From Thamnidium elegans (lineage: Eukaryota; Mucoromycota; Mucoromycetes; Mucorales; Mucoraceae): 64,000 nucleotides of DNA. The position numbers and the translations under genes are program-made. The DNA lies in the NCBI GenBank assembly GCA_025201345.1, contig JAIXMG010000030.1, positions 397,851 through 461,850 of the forward strand, written 5' to 3'. Each line of letters opens with the position of its first letter. The first letter of the stretch is position 1. The notes under the pieces were generated by a model. The model was not told the DNA's origin. It worked only from the letters and a program-made list of their open reading frames with translations, and ran no database searches. Positions 12,604 through 25,690 of the stretch are shown in pieces.

Positions 12604-13336
12604 ATGGCATTCAGATCATTAACTAGACCTCTTGGTTCAACATATAAGCCATTGAACAAAGCAACTCCTTCTTTGTTCAACTTTAAAAAATCGTATTCTG
12701 GTAAGCAATTGATACGTTTGTAGAACATATTTTTTTTTAAAAAAAAAACTAACTCGATCCTAGCTACCACTCCCAACGTCGCCAACAACAACAAGGACAA
12801 CAAGGTCAAAGATACTATTACAACCGATCAAGTAAATCAAGATGAATTAAAAGCTACAACAGAAAAGGGTAATACTTAGATCATACACCAGATCCATATA
12901 ATGAATTATGCAAATAGTTTTAACACAACTTTACATATACATAGTCGCAAGCGAATTAGTCGAGGAAAAAAAGGAAGACGAAAAGAAGGAGGAAAAGGAA
13001 GAAATGAAGGAGGAAGGATATGAATTTGGTGCATTCCACTGGAACATGGAACGTGGAGCTGCCATTTCATTAATTCCACTCATGTCCACACAAGTAATTT
13101 ACGGTGCACACCCTGTTGTTGATGGATTATTAGGTGTCGTGTTACCTTTCCATATTTATATGGGTTTCGATTCTTGTATTACAGATTATGTCCCAAAGCG
13201 CGTTTATCCTAGACTTCATAAAGCTGCCAATTGGACTTTAGCTGGTACTACTGGTTTAGTGATGTGGGGTTGTTATGAATTTAATACCAATGATATCGGT
13301 CTCACTGAATTTGCTCAACGATTCTTTGCTGCTTAA
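12604..13336 (+). CDS. SDH4: Succinate dehydrogenase membrane anchor subunit (CybS)
   Basis: This is the small membrane subunit of mitochondrial complex II, which helps bind heme b and ubiquinone. Exons 12604-12700, 12764-12868 and 12945-13336 give about 197 aa. Residues 1-35 are basic and hydroxylated (FRSLTRPLGSTYKPLNK), a mitochondrial targeting peptide. A very acidic/lysine linker (EEKKEDEKKEEKEE) follows, then three hydrophobic helices: HWNMERGAAISLIPL, VVDGLLGVVLPFHIYMGF with the DYVPKR segment typical of CybS quinone-site loops, and WTLAGTTGLVMWGCYEF. The charged linker is longer than I would expect. The second intron's acceptor at 12943-12944 was chosen by phase. Confidence 0.9.
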
Positions 13337-13536
13337 AATTTCATACACTGTAATAAAAATATATATATAGATTTTGATGTAGTTCTCTTTCGGGATAAAT
13401 TTTAGATTTTTTATAAAGCAGGAATACATTGTAACTTTTCATATGTGAAAGAACTTCTTTTGTAAGCTCGGTTCACGGATAAAATACTGGTCCGCTACGT
13501 GACTCTTATAATATTTTAATCAACGGGGGGAGCGCA

Positions 13537-13543
13537 TATATAA
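13537..13543 (+). promoter_or_regulatory. TATA-like box before the TMEM14 gene
   Basis: TATATAA lies 51 bp upstream of the TMEM14 start codon, right after a short G-run. Position and sequence fit a core promoter; transcription start is not visible. Confidence 0.4.
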
Positions 13544-13593
13544 GGTGAGGGAGGGTTGTTATTTTTCATTCTCTTTTATATTTATTTTCAGTT

Positions 13594-13970
13594 ATGTCTC
13601 ACCACCCTACTTATACTCTAGCTGGCTTGTGTGCTGTTGGGTAAATATAAAAGATAAATCTCTAACACATAAACCACAAAACACTAAAAAAAAATTATTA
13701 AATAGCGGTGTTGTTGGTTTCGCAAAGACCCGTTCTATGCCTTCTTTGATCGCTGGCCTTGGTGTTGGAGCTCTTTACGGTGCTGCTGGTTACTTAATCC
13801 AACAAAACAAGGATTACGGTCATGAAACCGCTGTTGCTGCTACCACTTTATTGGGTGGTGCCATGATTCCTCGTGCCATCAAGACCAGAAAGCCTGTACC
13901 TATCGCATTATCTGTCATTTCTCTTGCTGCTGGTACTTACTACGTTAAAAAGGTCATTGACTACGCTTAA
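13594..13970 (+). CDS. TMEM14-family mitochondrial membrane protein
   Basis: A 103-aa protein of the TMEM14/UPF0136 family, small mitochondrial inner-membrane proteins with about four hydrophobic helices, linked in animals to porphyrin export. Exon 1 (13594-13640) codes MSHHPTYTLAGLCAVGG, and exon 2 (13706-13970) carries the rest. The signature AVGGVVGFAKTRSMPSLIAG is formed across the intron. Gly-rich helices follow (GVGALYGAAGYLI, VAATTLLGGAMIPRAIKTRK, ALSVISLAAGTYYV). Start choice: a longer open frame begins upstream at 13545, but the ATG at 13594 gives the family-typical N-terminus. Function in fungi is not settled. Confidence 0.88.
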
Positions 13971-14508
13971 ATTTCGGCTTTTTTTTTTTCAATATCACCG
14001 ACTATAATAAAAACTAGTACTTTTTTATCTGTTAGAAAGCGAGAATATATCGCGAGAGATTGACTAACTTCAGCTAATGTTTATTATTATGACGGTCTAT
14101 ATTTTTTTGTCGGTTTATTTATATTGAAAGTACTTTTTGACACTTTTCAGTTACAACTTTGATCAACATAACGTTACGTTAATACATTGTAGCAGAACAT
14201 CGAAAGAACGCACATATATTCTTCAAATCACAATATATGTGATATACTTTAGTAACCTTTTTTTTTTTACCCTTTCTAGTTGAATGTGATACCGTAAACA
14301 TTACTACTAAAATTAACCAAACGAGTACTCGTTAATATAAACACGTCTTTATCACGGACCTATACTTTAAACTTTATATTACCTAAACGCGTCCAATAAA
14401 GAGCCATTCTCAAACATGAAATAAAAATGTGACCGTAATTAACGGCATACATTTTTTCTAAAAAAAGACAAGTGTGTACCTTTTCTATAATCTTTTTTTA
14501 CATTATCA
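13971..14508. other. Intergenic, no gene seen
   Basis: Spacer between two plus-strand genes. AT-rich, with no RNA gene or exon that I can support. Confidence 0.6.
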
Positions 14509-17500
14509 ATGGTAAGATCAACTCAAGAAAAAGGAAAAGGAAAAGAAGACGATTATGTCTCTAAAGAAGAATCGTTTGCCCAACTATTAATGGGTGGCGA
14601 AGAAGAATTTGAAGGATACTTGCAAGAGAATGAAACACTGGAAGACGAGCCCGAAAGTAATTTGGATCTATCATTAGAAGAAGAAGACGAAGAAGACGAC
14701 GATAACGATTCACTTGATGCTTGGATAGAAGACGAAGATATTCAAAAAGAATTACCAAAGGAAGAGTTTATTGACGATAGTGAAATCACGTAAATGATAA
14801 AAAAAAAAACGCTGTAAAAAAAAATCTACACGAAAAAACCTCTAAACGCCTTTTTTATGTAGTGACTTATTAGATAATTCAGCTCAACAGCGTTTAAAAT
14901 TAAAAACAGGTGGTCAAGACGAATTAGAAAAAGACATGGAAGAATTCGAGAGTAATTTAGCACTTACATCCGGTATCGGTATTAAGAACCTTAGTAAAGT
15001 AGCTCGAAAGCGAGCCTTACTTGGTGAAATCCGATTATCTGACGACATCAAAAGAAAATTGGGTGCAGCCAACGGATTATATATTGCTAGAGATTATGGT
15101 GCAGCCATTGATATCTTACAAGACGTAATTAAAGAGAACCCTAATGCACATCCGGCTTGGAACACACTTGGTTTAGTGCACGAAGAATTAGGAAATAAAG
15201 AAAAATCACTTCAGTTGCGTATGGTAGCAGCTCATATGTGTAATGACACTTCTCTTTGGAAAGAATTGGGTCAAAAGTCAATGTAAAGTATATTAATACA
15301 CTCATTTTTTTTTCTGAGTAATATTAACCGAAAGTTTCAAATAGTGAAAACGATGCTATTAAACAAGCCATCTACTGTTTCACAAAAGCATTACTTGTGG
15401 ATCCTTTAGACGTAGATGCATTATGGGACAGATCTTTCCTTCATAAACAACTCGGACGTAGTGCCGATGCCATTGCAGGCTTTAGAAAGATTTTAGAGAT
15501 TATGCCACACCATTTCAAAGTAATTAACGAACTAGCACAACTGTACCGTATCCAAGGTAAAACCAAAGAAGCAATTGAATTATATAACGCAGCTATCGAG
15601 TACCACAAAAACGACGATGACGACGATGAAGAAAGTGATAACGAAGAAGACGAAAATGAATTCACTGATAAACTAGGTTACTCCGAGATCAACATGTTGA
15701 GTGAACTCTACCTTATTTTAAACGATTACAGAAGCGCTCTGGACACAATTAAAAACGGTCTTCGACGAATCCAACACCGTCAACACGAGGCTTGGTGGCT
15801 AGAACATACAGACGATGACGACGAGTATATGGAAGACGATGAAAGTCGAACTGATTTCCCAATTGAATTAAGAGTGAGAATGGGTGTCTGTCGAATCTAT
15901 TTAAATCAAGTTCGATTAGGGACCAAACATTTTCAATATTTATTGCAATATCCAGCTACTTTATATCCTGATTTACACCAAGATGTAGCATATGCTTACT
16001 ACGATAAACGTCATTACGATCTTGCCTTAAACGTATTTCAAAGAATTATTGATGCTTCCAACGAAATCGAAGTAGATTTATTGATCCGTACTGCAGATTG
16101 TTACCATGAGGTTGGCGAACTTGAGACTGCTGTCGTATTTTACGTCAATGTATTGGGCGAACAACCTGAGAACTTGGATGTCATGATGTCTTTGGCTACA
16201 GTATACGAAGAACAAGGAAAGGAAGAAGCTGCATTAGAATTAGTAGATTTTGTCATGAAAAAGAACCGCGAGAGCCGTAAATTAAGAAAAACCGAGAACC
16301 AACTGGAAGATGAGAACGAGGACCTTACATCTGAAGAAAGATTAAACCGTGCCAAATCAGCCAGAAAAGCAAAATCCAAAAAGGCATCTATCTTTGATGA
16401 AACTAACCATCAGACTAAAGCAGATAGCTATCGTCAACGTCGAGCAGAAATACAAAGATTAAACGAAGAACGAGATATCACTGTAAAAGGATTATTCCAG
16501 AAATTAAGCTCTTTAGATAAATTGATTGGTGATAGTTTAGCGGATGCAGATAGATCTGTTATTCGTGAATATATGAAATGTGCGCAAGATTTATGGGAAG
16601 ATTTTAGTAGTACAAGTGCATTTTACCCCGATAGAAGAGTAAGTTTTTTTTATGATTACTATTGTTTTACATTGGTATTAAAAACTTATTTTTTATATAG
16701 CACAAAAAATTCCAAGGCTTTTATGCTATCCGTAAAGGAAAGAGAAACAAGAAAAACGATGAAGGTGATGCTAATTTAAACGTCGAAGCTCACCAAATGG
16801 CAAACAGAATCCGAACCCGAAGAGTTAAAATCGAGGCAGAATCAGATATGATGGATTTGGATGAAGAAGAAAAGAGTATATTAGAACAAGAAAAAGCAGA
16901 TAAAGAACTAATTGAATCATGTACATTCCGTGGTGTTTCATTTGACAGATGGTTTCATATTCTTTTAAAGGTACAAGAAAAAAAAAAAAAAAAAACTACT
17001 AGATTTGCTTACGTATATTTTAAAAATTAGCTCGGTTATATATTAGCATTAACTAAACGTACCGAAGAAGCTTATGAATTAATGAAAAAATTATACAGAA
17101 CAAATGTATTCTATCACGATAATGAAAAGAAGACTTCTCTTAAACTTGCACTCATGGGTAAATATGTCACCTGTATACAGAAATAATGATACACTAAAAT
17201 ATATAAATACAGGTATTGGTTTGGTAACTAAAAACGAATTCATTATACAAAGTGGTATTCGTTGGCTTTGTAACCACTACCAATTTAAAAACGAACCTTA
17301 CAGAATTTATACGGCTATTATGAGCGGTGAAAAAGAATCGATACACTATGGATCTTCATCTCAATTAAAATACTTTACACGTACAATTCGATTAATGGAT
17401 GCAATTGTAGCCAGGAACCGAAAGAATTCAGGAGAGACAGATGAAACGCAACCAGATCAAGATGAAATTCGTGAATTACATGATGTAATTTTGGCTATGG

Positions 17501-18217
17501 ATATAGATCCTTCTACTACCAATGAACAAGATTATCGTAGATATTACCATGTGCCTGATATCTTGAAGGGGGATACAGCTCTTCCGGCGTCTTCAGAAGA
17601 CATTAAATATGTCAATCCTATCGTTCTATCTATTTTTGCTAATATCATGAATTTAAACAGAAACTATATTGCCTCTAGTTGTAAGTATAACTTTTTAAAG
17701 CAACACAATCGATATTTTAATAACTGGTTTTTTTATAGTGTTTTTTATGAGAGCTTATGCAATAGCTCCTAATGATTCTTTAAACACTTTATCTTTAGGC
17801 ATTTCGTTACTTCAAGCAAGTATGCAACGTAAATCAGATGACAGACACTTACAAATCATGCAGGGCATGCTGTTTATTTTGGAATATGTCAAATTAATGG
17901 GGTATTGTCAGGAATCGGAATACAATTTGGCTCGTGCGTTTCATATGCTTGGTTTAACTCATTTAGCAGCTCCTCATTACGAAAAAGTGTTATGTTTACC
18001 GTCACGAAAAAAAATGGGTATTGAAAATGAAAAACCTATAAGCGAAGTGTACACATGGTCTCCAGAGGATGAGGAGTTCTATGGTGCATATGAAGAAGAG
18101 GAATATGATGAAACAGATCTTAAATATGAAGCAGCATATAACCTTCATTTAATTTATGTTACTGCTGGTTCAATGAACTTGGCACAGATTCTTTTTATGA
18201 AATACTGTACCATATAA
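14509..18217 (+). CDS. TFC4: TFIIIC subunit with TPR repeats (tau131/Sfc4-like)
   Basis: This is the TPR subunit of TFIIIC, which binds tRNA gene A/B boxes and recruits TFIIIB for RNA polymerase III. Seven exons fit: 14509-14789, 14863-15282, 15345-16638, 16701-16970, 17031-17157, 17213-17680 and 17739-18217, giving about 1112 aa (yeast 1025). The N-terminus is highly acidic (DLSLEEEDEEDDDNDSLD). TPR helices begin at GAANGLYIARDYGAAIDILQ and continue through NPNAHPAWNTLGLVHEELG and VDALWDRSFLHKQLGRSADA. An acidic interruption (NDDDDDEESDNEEDENEF) splits the array, as in the family, and a second TPR block follows. The protein ends ILFMKYCTI. A Lys/Arg/Glu linker near 16250-16480 probably joins the two TPR halves. 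Intron positions were chosen by phase. Confidence 0.9.
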
Positions 18218-18449
18218 AGCCTCCCTCAACTAAAACGCGCTATAGAATAATAAACAAGTAAAACTCGAACATCTAGTTATCGTGACATTTTTTATTTATT
18301 AAATGGAGATTAAGACTGGGGTTAGATAATAAATTTTTTTTTATGATTTAATGATAATAAAAGAGGTCGATATAAGATTAAAAGCATTATGCCCGAAGGG
18401 TTCATATCATGCAAGTAAGATATAAATAATGCTTTACTATTGTTTGTTA

Positions 18450-18515
18450 CAGTAGAGGCTCTATTTAAGGGTGGCCGAAATTCTTGGGAAATACACCCTT
18501 AAATCGAACCTACTT
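18450..18515. repeat. 66-bp foldback remnant with TA flanks
   Basis: An imperfect palindrome starting CAGTAGAGGCTC and ending GAACCTACTT, with an 11-bp perfect inner stem (ATTTAAGGGTG / CACCCTTAAAT). TA dinucleotides lie directly outside (18448-18449 and 18516-18517). This looks like an internally deleted Tc1/pogo-type element; no other copy is in the window. Confidence 0.45.
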
Positions 18516-18612
18516 TACATGTAAAAACGACTTTAATATTGTAAGTATAAGTCAATATATGTATTCCTATATTATAACAAATGTTTTATTTTTGTAGATA
18601 ACTTAATCTATT

Positions 18613-18762
18613 ATGAAGTCTTGCTCAGATTTAAAAAGCAATATGTTCGATACAATTATATTCCCTGTAAACCTTCCGGAGCTACAGAAATTTGTTAAAT
18701 ATACCAAAATCATGTTCGCTTGGGCCCGAGATCTTGTCGCGTTTGCTAAGACTATCACTTAA
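18613..18762 (+). CDS. Possible 49-aa ORF, unknown
   Basis: An ATG-to-TAA frame of 50 codons with a non-random composition (PVNLPELQKFVKYTKIMFAW, then ARDLVAFAKT). It is preceded by GTAAGT...TTTTTGTAG at about 18541-18599, which could be a 5' UTR intron. The length would suit a small mitochondrial membrane protein, but I recognise no family and it may be chance. No similar frame continues downstream. Confidence 0.2.
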   Translation: MKSCSDLKSNMFDTIIFPVNLPELQKFVKYTKIMFAWARDLVAFAKTIT

Positions 18763-19665
18763 ATCCTGCCTATATCATTATCATTATACACTATTTTCTT
18801 CCTTGTTTTTTTTATAACAGTAGCTTACTCCAAATTCGATATGAAATTTAATAAATTCATTTCTAGCTCTCCTGCTAAAAACCGTCATCATTGGCGAATG
18901 CAATAACTGGATCAGCTACAACGTATCTGAAGTACGCTTATTCGAATCATCATGTAATTGAGGGGGTTCCTCTAAAAGTTATCATAGGCTGCGTAAAAAG
19001 CGTTAACGTTCAATACAAGCTTTAAATATTATAGAACTCCTTTTCTTTACCTACTAGAATGAACGAAAAGGTTGATTTTTTACTCTCTTTTTATATAAAT
19101 CATGCGGAAATTGCGCCTATTAGCTGACAGCTCCTTATTAAAAATATTTTTCTTAATTTTAGGGGACAACGCTCTCGTAGACATCAATATAAATACTTGA
19201 GTTTATTCCTCTGAAAAGAAACATTATCTATTTACTTGACTACATTTTTGGATTTACTACAAATCAGACAGTTATAGTATGTCAAATATCTACACTATCT
19301 TAAAGCTTTAAACTTATAAAAATAAAAGATTTATAGGTTAGATATTTAAAACAACAATGTTTTTATAATATTAATGACTAAGAAGAACTATAGAAAAGAA
19401 TAAAAATAAGCTACGAAATTGAAATAAATATTAGCGGCATCATTTTATAAATGCTTTTGTCATATTCAATCTCATATTTGTGGAATTGACAACTACATGA
19501 AAGCATAAAGAACATTTATATATTTCTATTTTGTATAATGCTTTATATACGAATATAAAATTTCTTAATTACAACTTCTATACGCATTTATAAGCTGTAA
19601 TTTCTTTTTATTAAAATGTAAAATATAATGGGTACACCATGAATACAATGGTAATATATTTTTTT
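18763..19665. other. Intergenic, nothing recognised
   Basis: AT-rich spacer to the 3' end of the minus-strand Hsp70-like gene. No exon, RNA gene or clear repeat is supported. Confidence 0.5.
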
Positions 19666-22600
19666 TTAAAATCGACATAATGTCATGGGTTCCGCAAGTA
19701 TAGTTATATACTGTGTTTTAGTCTCGTCTCCTATAGCTTTAAGTTCAAAATAAAGGGACGAAGAATAACTGTGATAAACTATAGAAATCATATAAGGCGT
19801 ATCTTGATTTATCTTCAATGTATTTACAGTATCTAAATATAAACTCTCTCCAAATTTTTCAGTTGTATGCTCTAAACCAATAGGTTCACCGAACCTTAAA
19901 TTAGCAACTGGCTTAAGTTTAAAGAAAACTATTGAAGTATATGTAAGTTAAAAAAGCAATATCCTTTATATGATTACCTACGTAGACAAAAAAAAGAGCC
20001 GACCTCTTCTTGTTTCATATTCAAATAAAATACTCGATTTAATTGCCTTTCATTTATTTTGTCTCCCTTCTTGAACAATAGAAATACTTTTTCGTCATCG
20101 ATTAAAATGGTGTTCCAATCCTCCCTGTTGCTTTTAAGTAAAATGGAAGTATTATCAGGAGAGTTTCCAAAACCTAAACCGAAGTTTTCACTATAAACCT
20201 GACGTAAAACGCCCACTTGAAATCCTTTATATGAACATGGTTCTTGTTGAAGAATAGGCTGAATTAGTAGATTTGATAATTTTGGTATAGTATAGTGATC
20301 TACGTCAATTCTGTGCTCATACATAAAATACTCGATTTCTTCATCTAGTACTTTCATAAGGATATGTTGGAACTGTGGATTATAATTGAAGCGTATCAGG
20401 TGAAACACATATTGAATATTTCTATAGTTTCCAAAGAGTTGCTTATTTATCAAGGAGGTAAATACAAGAGAGACAATATCTTGTAGAACTGGTTGGAAAG
20501 AAACCTCTGTAATATCATTCACTGTTAAACAAACTCTGCAATTACATGAATTGCTTAGATATTCAATGGTTTTGTCTGCTTTTTGCGTGGTCAAATTCTT
20601 GTAAAAAATGTAAATTAAAATTTTAGATAAAAAGAATGATAATCACTAACATTATTTTAGATTACTTACATCTCTAGATATGTGCTTCTTAAGATTATTT
20701 GTAAATTCTGTTTGATTTTCTAAAGAGAATATATCTAATAATTCGTTGTCGTTATATCCTTTATGTGCGTCACATAGTTGAATTAGACTGCTATCTTCTG
20801 TAATATTACTCCATATGTTGAAGCACAATGAGTCGTATATATTAGGAATAGGGATTATTTCTTCTTGGATAACAATTGTTTCCTGATCTTCGTGATCCAA
20901 AACAGATTCAGTTACTACTTGATTGAGCGTTAGCTGTACATAGTCTTCGTACAATTGAGCTACCACAAAGAAAGACTTGAGCGGAAATTGTAGTTTGAAC
21001 GACTGTTGAATTACAGGTAAGAGTCCTTCTCCTTGCGTAGTAATTCTGAGTTTTTTTAAATCGTCATTTTCTTGTACTAGACTGCTTGCATAAATCATAT
21101 ATCTTAATTCGTCCTCAGTGACAAGTAATCTCTGAAGAAGCATCTTTTCAACAGTAATAGCATATCCAATTTTTATATTGACATTACCTCCTGTAATTTT
21201 CGGCACTTTTCTTGATACAATCACATTTATATAAATCATATAAATCAGTACAAATGCTTTTATGTATACCTGCTGTTGTGTTGACACTAGAAAATCTTTA
21301 TCATTATGGCTTTCTACGTTTAGTATATTTTCTATTTCAATTAGCATATCCTTATTTAATACAATAGAAGAAATATTCGATCTATCTGTTAAGTATTCTC
21401 CAACAAACGTGATAAATCTAAATGAGCCATTAATTTTTTAATTAGCAGTAAATACAGTATATACATATATGAATAAACTTACGAATTTTTGACATTTAAT
21501 GTTACTACTTCTGAAAAAGTAAAGAATGATCCTAGAGAGAGCAAACTAATGCTATATTAGTTTAGATACCTACATAGTGTTTTATTCATATCTTACCCGA
21601 TGTCAGGTACAAAGTAGTCGTGATCCCAGATCCCTTTTACTAGACCATTTTCGTCTAAAAGTGAGAACGATAAAATTGTAGACTCGAGCAGGATATCTAA
21701 TTGTAAAAAGTATTACTACTGAAATAATAAAGCATATAATGGTGGTGTACCTATATTCATAATGGCATCAGGTTTCGAGTTGTGGAATATTGAAGACGAG
21801 GTTGCCGAATGTTCTGTTGATAGTATACGCGGTTTACTGTATATGTTAGAATTTTGAATTGCGTTAATCGAGTATCGAAAAGTTCCACGCATGATATCTT
21901 GACTATCAATATATTTATATAAAAGGCTTTTAGGTACGATATAGCTGGAGCTGACAGATATTCGATTATACTCAAACAAAAATCTTGACCATTGTAATAG
22001 ACCTTGATCTAATTCAATTTCAGAAGTATATTCATCATTAACTTTCAAAATGGAGTACTCCTTTGCGATGTTGTTTGAAAGTAATTGTTTCAAGTTATTA
22101 GGAAAATGTTTACTGATTTCTGCGCATATATCAAAAGGTCGAATGGATCTAATACGTTCTTCTTGGTGTTTATCTAGTTTGGATATATTTTCTTCAGTAA
22201 TGAAAGGTTTCATTAAATAAAAATCTTCATCTTCGTCTTTCTATTATAATAATCTGTTAGTTGATATTGTCTGATTAATTTCATGTTACATTACTAACCA
22301 TATTATAAGTAAAAGTATCATTGCCCAAGTCTTCCATAATATTTTGAATAGTGCTTTCTTGAGCATCGAAAGATAGTTCGGTCTTTATAAACTCTCTAAT
22401 ACCATTTTTAACATCGTCGGAAGTAAGAGACATTGCATTTGAATTCATGATTTTCGGACGCGTTACGGAACCGGAAAAATCAAATAGAGGATTTCCAATT
22501 GAGATTAAATCCAACTTGATCGACACTTGATTCTCCTCCACAGCAACAATTCTACCCAAAATCGTATTACGTGTCATTTCAGTAAAACAATTATTTTTAG

Positions 22601-23282
22601 GATCGCTTAAGTAGTAATAGGCAGATTCTATTTCGGAGCAAAATAAAAGCCTGTCTTGGTGATCATCTTTTGATATTAAATTGGCTTGAACAAAAATAGG
22701 TCGGATTAGAACTTCTCTTATTTCTTCTTCCCACTCCAACGGTACAACAAATACGTAGTGGAGTGCACCGCTTTCTTTAATTTCCCTCGAATCTTTAATT
22801 AGTTTTTCTATCAATAAGCGAATAAAGTCTGATACCGCTTTTAACGTGAATAGGTCATCTTGATCCCAGCTATCTTTGCCCTTATTAAAGAGCTGGTATA
22901 ATTTCTCTCTGGACACATCGATTTGTACTGTATCTTGTTTGTTATCGTCAACGTTTTGGTCTCCCCAACTTAAAACATTAGATCTATGTTTATCATAAGT
23001 GATACAACTATCATATCTACATTTTTACAAATTGTTCAAAATCATCGTATATTTTTTATTTTTTTTAGTACTCTATAATTACTCCGTATATGAATTACTG
23101 TAATAGACGTCTCTTGCTGAAGTAGAATAACAGTCTATATGAGTCGTATTCATTCCAAGATCTATACGACGATAAAGATTTTCTTTTAAAAAAACAAAAA
23201 ATGGGATTATTTTGCTATAAAAAGACTACTTACGAAAAACAGCTAAGTGTGTATGTTGGAGAAAATCATATACTTTGTCCAT
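19666..23282 (-). CDS. Hsp70/actin-fold-like protein (HSPA12-type), nine exons
   Basis: Probably a diverged member of the Hsp70/actin ATPase superfamily. Nine exons can be joined in phase: 23234-23282, 23083-23182, 22299-23016, 21751-22240, 21597-21696, 21483-21551, 20670-21417, 19982-20597 and 19666-19928, giving about 1050 aa. Near the N-terminus, YRRIDLGMNTTHIDC sits where the phosphate-1 loop (IDxG[TS]) belongs, and YDKHRSNVLSWGD follows as in HSPA12 proteins. Around residue 137, YVFVVPLEWEEEIREVLIRP and then SEIESAYYY match the VPxxW...EPEAA pattern. The second half, rich in Leu and Ile, is unlike chaperone Hsp70. The canonical GTT is degraded (GMN), so ATP binding is uncertain. The exon 8 donor (GTAGGT at 19976-19981) is the least certain junction. 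A decayed relative lies at 25530-25690. Confidence 0.65.
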
Positions 23283-25529
23283 ACTAATATTTTTGCTAAA
23301 GAAAAAGAAGTAAAACGAAGAAAAAGGGGTAAATATATATGTTATTTCGTGGCCCCGTCTGTTACATCAAATATCGACGGGATATGAAATGCAAAGTTTA
23401 TTTGCCACTTGTTGCGTCTAATAAAATTGGTATTTTAGTTCATCCGAACCACACATTATTATAAAAGTCTATACATATCATAAGTAAAAACAGTGCAATA
23501 TAGAACTGTTTTCATACCGCGATAATTCTGAAATTGGAGGCCGAATAAACAAAAGAAAAAAATCGCCATACCACCTTTGAGTTGCATAAACTATACTTAA
23601 TCCTAGACTTCTTTGATTTATGTATATCGTACTTAATAATATTACCTTTAATACCAAAACTATAATTTCGTTTGTATTTTATTCTCTCTTGATGATACAT
23701 ACCAGCTATATATCTAACACCTTTTGATTACTATTTAAGATCTACTTTGGATCTTATTTGACAAACTTAATTATTTACCAGTGTAATTATTAAGATTCCC
23801 TGCTAAAGAATATGTTTGGTACACCAGGAAAATCGCCATTTTCCCTTTTAACATAAACGCCGTCTATTTTCTCAGGCACGAATTATATAATGTTTTACCA
23901 AGCACAATAATCTATACGCGGTCATCTTTAACACAACCAATTCAGCTGTCATTGAATTCAAATCTCATTTTTATATAAAATAACAATCCTTTTTCAAATT
24001 AATAAAAATCATCTTATTTTTGACTTTTAGTGAATTTATAAGGCTCATATTTAACAATATATCACTTGGTTTAAAAGAGAAATAAAGTTCTTGGTTCTGC
24101 AGGTGTAACCAATTCTTTCTCTTCCTTCTCTCCAACTAATTAAATCGCAAAAGGCAAATCTTGACCTGGCTTAGCATCTTTTTTTTTTTTCGTTAAATGA
24201 ATTTCAAAACTTTTAGAAATCAAAGTAATAGAAAAGCATCTTTTAAAAGAAGTTAAGCTGTCACTTTAAACGACCCAACTTGTAATATCCTTAGGCTGGA
24301 TATAAAACAGATAGCCCTTACTTGATAAGAGCAGAGAGAATAGAAATAAAAATTATTTATGCTGTTGTATCCAAGTAATATACAGTGATATAATTTATAC
24401 ATAGTTTTACACAAAACTACACAAATATAATATTAGCTATCGTATATGAACCCATTTAGCTTATAATTATAATACGTTTTATACCTTCTTATTTATTTCT
24501 AAAGTCTATAAAAAAGGCTCTAAATTTCCATCAATAAACAATAACCCTTTTTATGTCTGATAAAACTTTCTGTTCTTTCTTATTTTTCTTTTATTTTTTG
24601 ATATTTATCGTTAAATATCACATATGTATCTGAATTTTGAAATAAAATTTCTCAACTTGCAATTTCGGTTACGAAGCATTGCTTCTAACCCTAAGCCCGC
24701 TTCTTGTAAGGAAGGAGTCGGTTTTATTTCTAAAATAAGTATTGGATTGACTAAGTATTGTTGCGGATTGGGAAAACGTTTGGTCGAATAATATTGTAGC
24801 TATCTTTTTCATTACGTCAAAGCCTATCTAATAAACAAATAAAGAACCAATGATTCTCTTTATACAAGCTTAATTTTTAGATACCTTTTATCTTCATATT
24901 ATACTATTTGATTATTCATCTTTTTTTTCCGTGTTAAAGATGTACTTTACTAGCCTATTAGTGAAAATAATGTATCTATCTGCAAAGTCTCTTCTTTATC
25001 TATTATATCTTCATAAACTAAATCTACCATTTTCAGACATCCAACTAAACAGAGAACGTATTATATTTTTGACGAGAGATGTAAGTGAACAGGTTTACTT
25101 AATTTCCAATTCAACTTTCAGTGAGGGAGCAGTGGCTAATTTTGTGCATGAACAATGTTTGATCTCAGACAGATATGAAAACATGTGATTCTTTTTGTAA
25201 AGAACACACCACTTTGCTGCTATTATAGATAAAAAGAAAACTTTTAGATTAAAAAATAATTTTGTGTTAGGGTACTGAAAACATTAGTTGACCAAGATCA
25301 AGTGAATCTTTTTTTTCTTTCGGTTAATGTGAAGAGATTCAGTTAATAAAGGAATATACTATACTTGGAAAAAAAAATATGGTTCCTTCTTCTTTTATTA
25401 ATGCCGTGTGTTGTTATCTAATACTCTCAGACGTCTGCGCAACAAATTAAACCAAATACTGTCATATTCAGTTTGACAACATAATTTTTCCTTAATAGTA
25501 TAACTCTTTATATGAAAAATCTCGATTGT
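23283..25529. other. AT-rich intergenic with possible gene relics
   Basis: No intact gene is visible. On the minus strand, 24060-24182 reads as coding-like text (AKPGQDLPFAI, an in-frame TAA at 24140-24142, then LVGEKEEKELVTPAEPRTLF) and looks like a broken exon of an unidentified gene. The 85-codon frame at 24931-25188 on the plus strand has no recognisable content. Confidence 0.4.
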
Positions 25530-25690
25530 ATTGAATTTAAAGTGTATTCTCATTAGAAAATATACCGTAATGTCAGGAATGAATTATTCGTGGTTCCAAA
25601 TTTCTTTTACTAAACCATTTTCATCTAAAAGTGAAAGTGATAACACTGTCGACTTGAGAGAAATGTTTAGTCGTAAGAATATTAGCATTG
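25530..25690 (-). pseudogene. Fragment of a paralogue of the Hsp70-like gene
   Basis: The stretch around 25571-25660 matches 21601-21690, which is exon 5 of the Hsp70-like gene, in the same orientation: CTTTTACTA(A/G)ACCATTTTC(A/G) and the following CTAAAAGTGA are nearly identical. Similarity extends weakly to the exon 5 donor side (GT(G/T)T(A/T)TTC(T)CAT). Neighbouring exons were not found on either side, so this is a single-exon relic of a duplicated copy. Confidence 0.7.
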
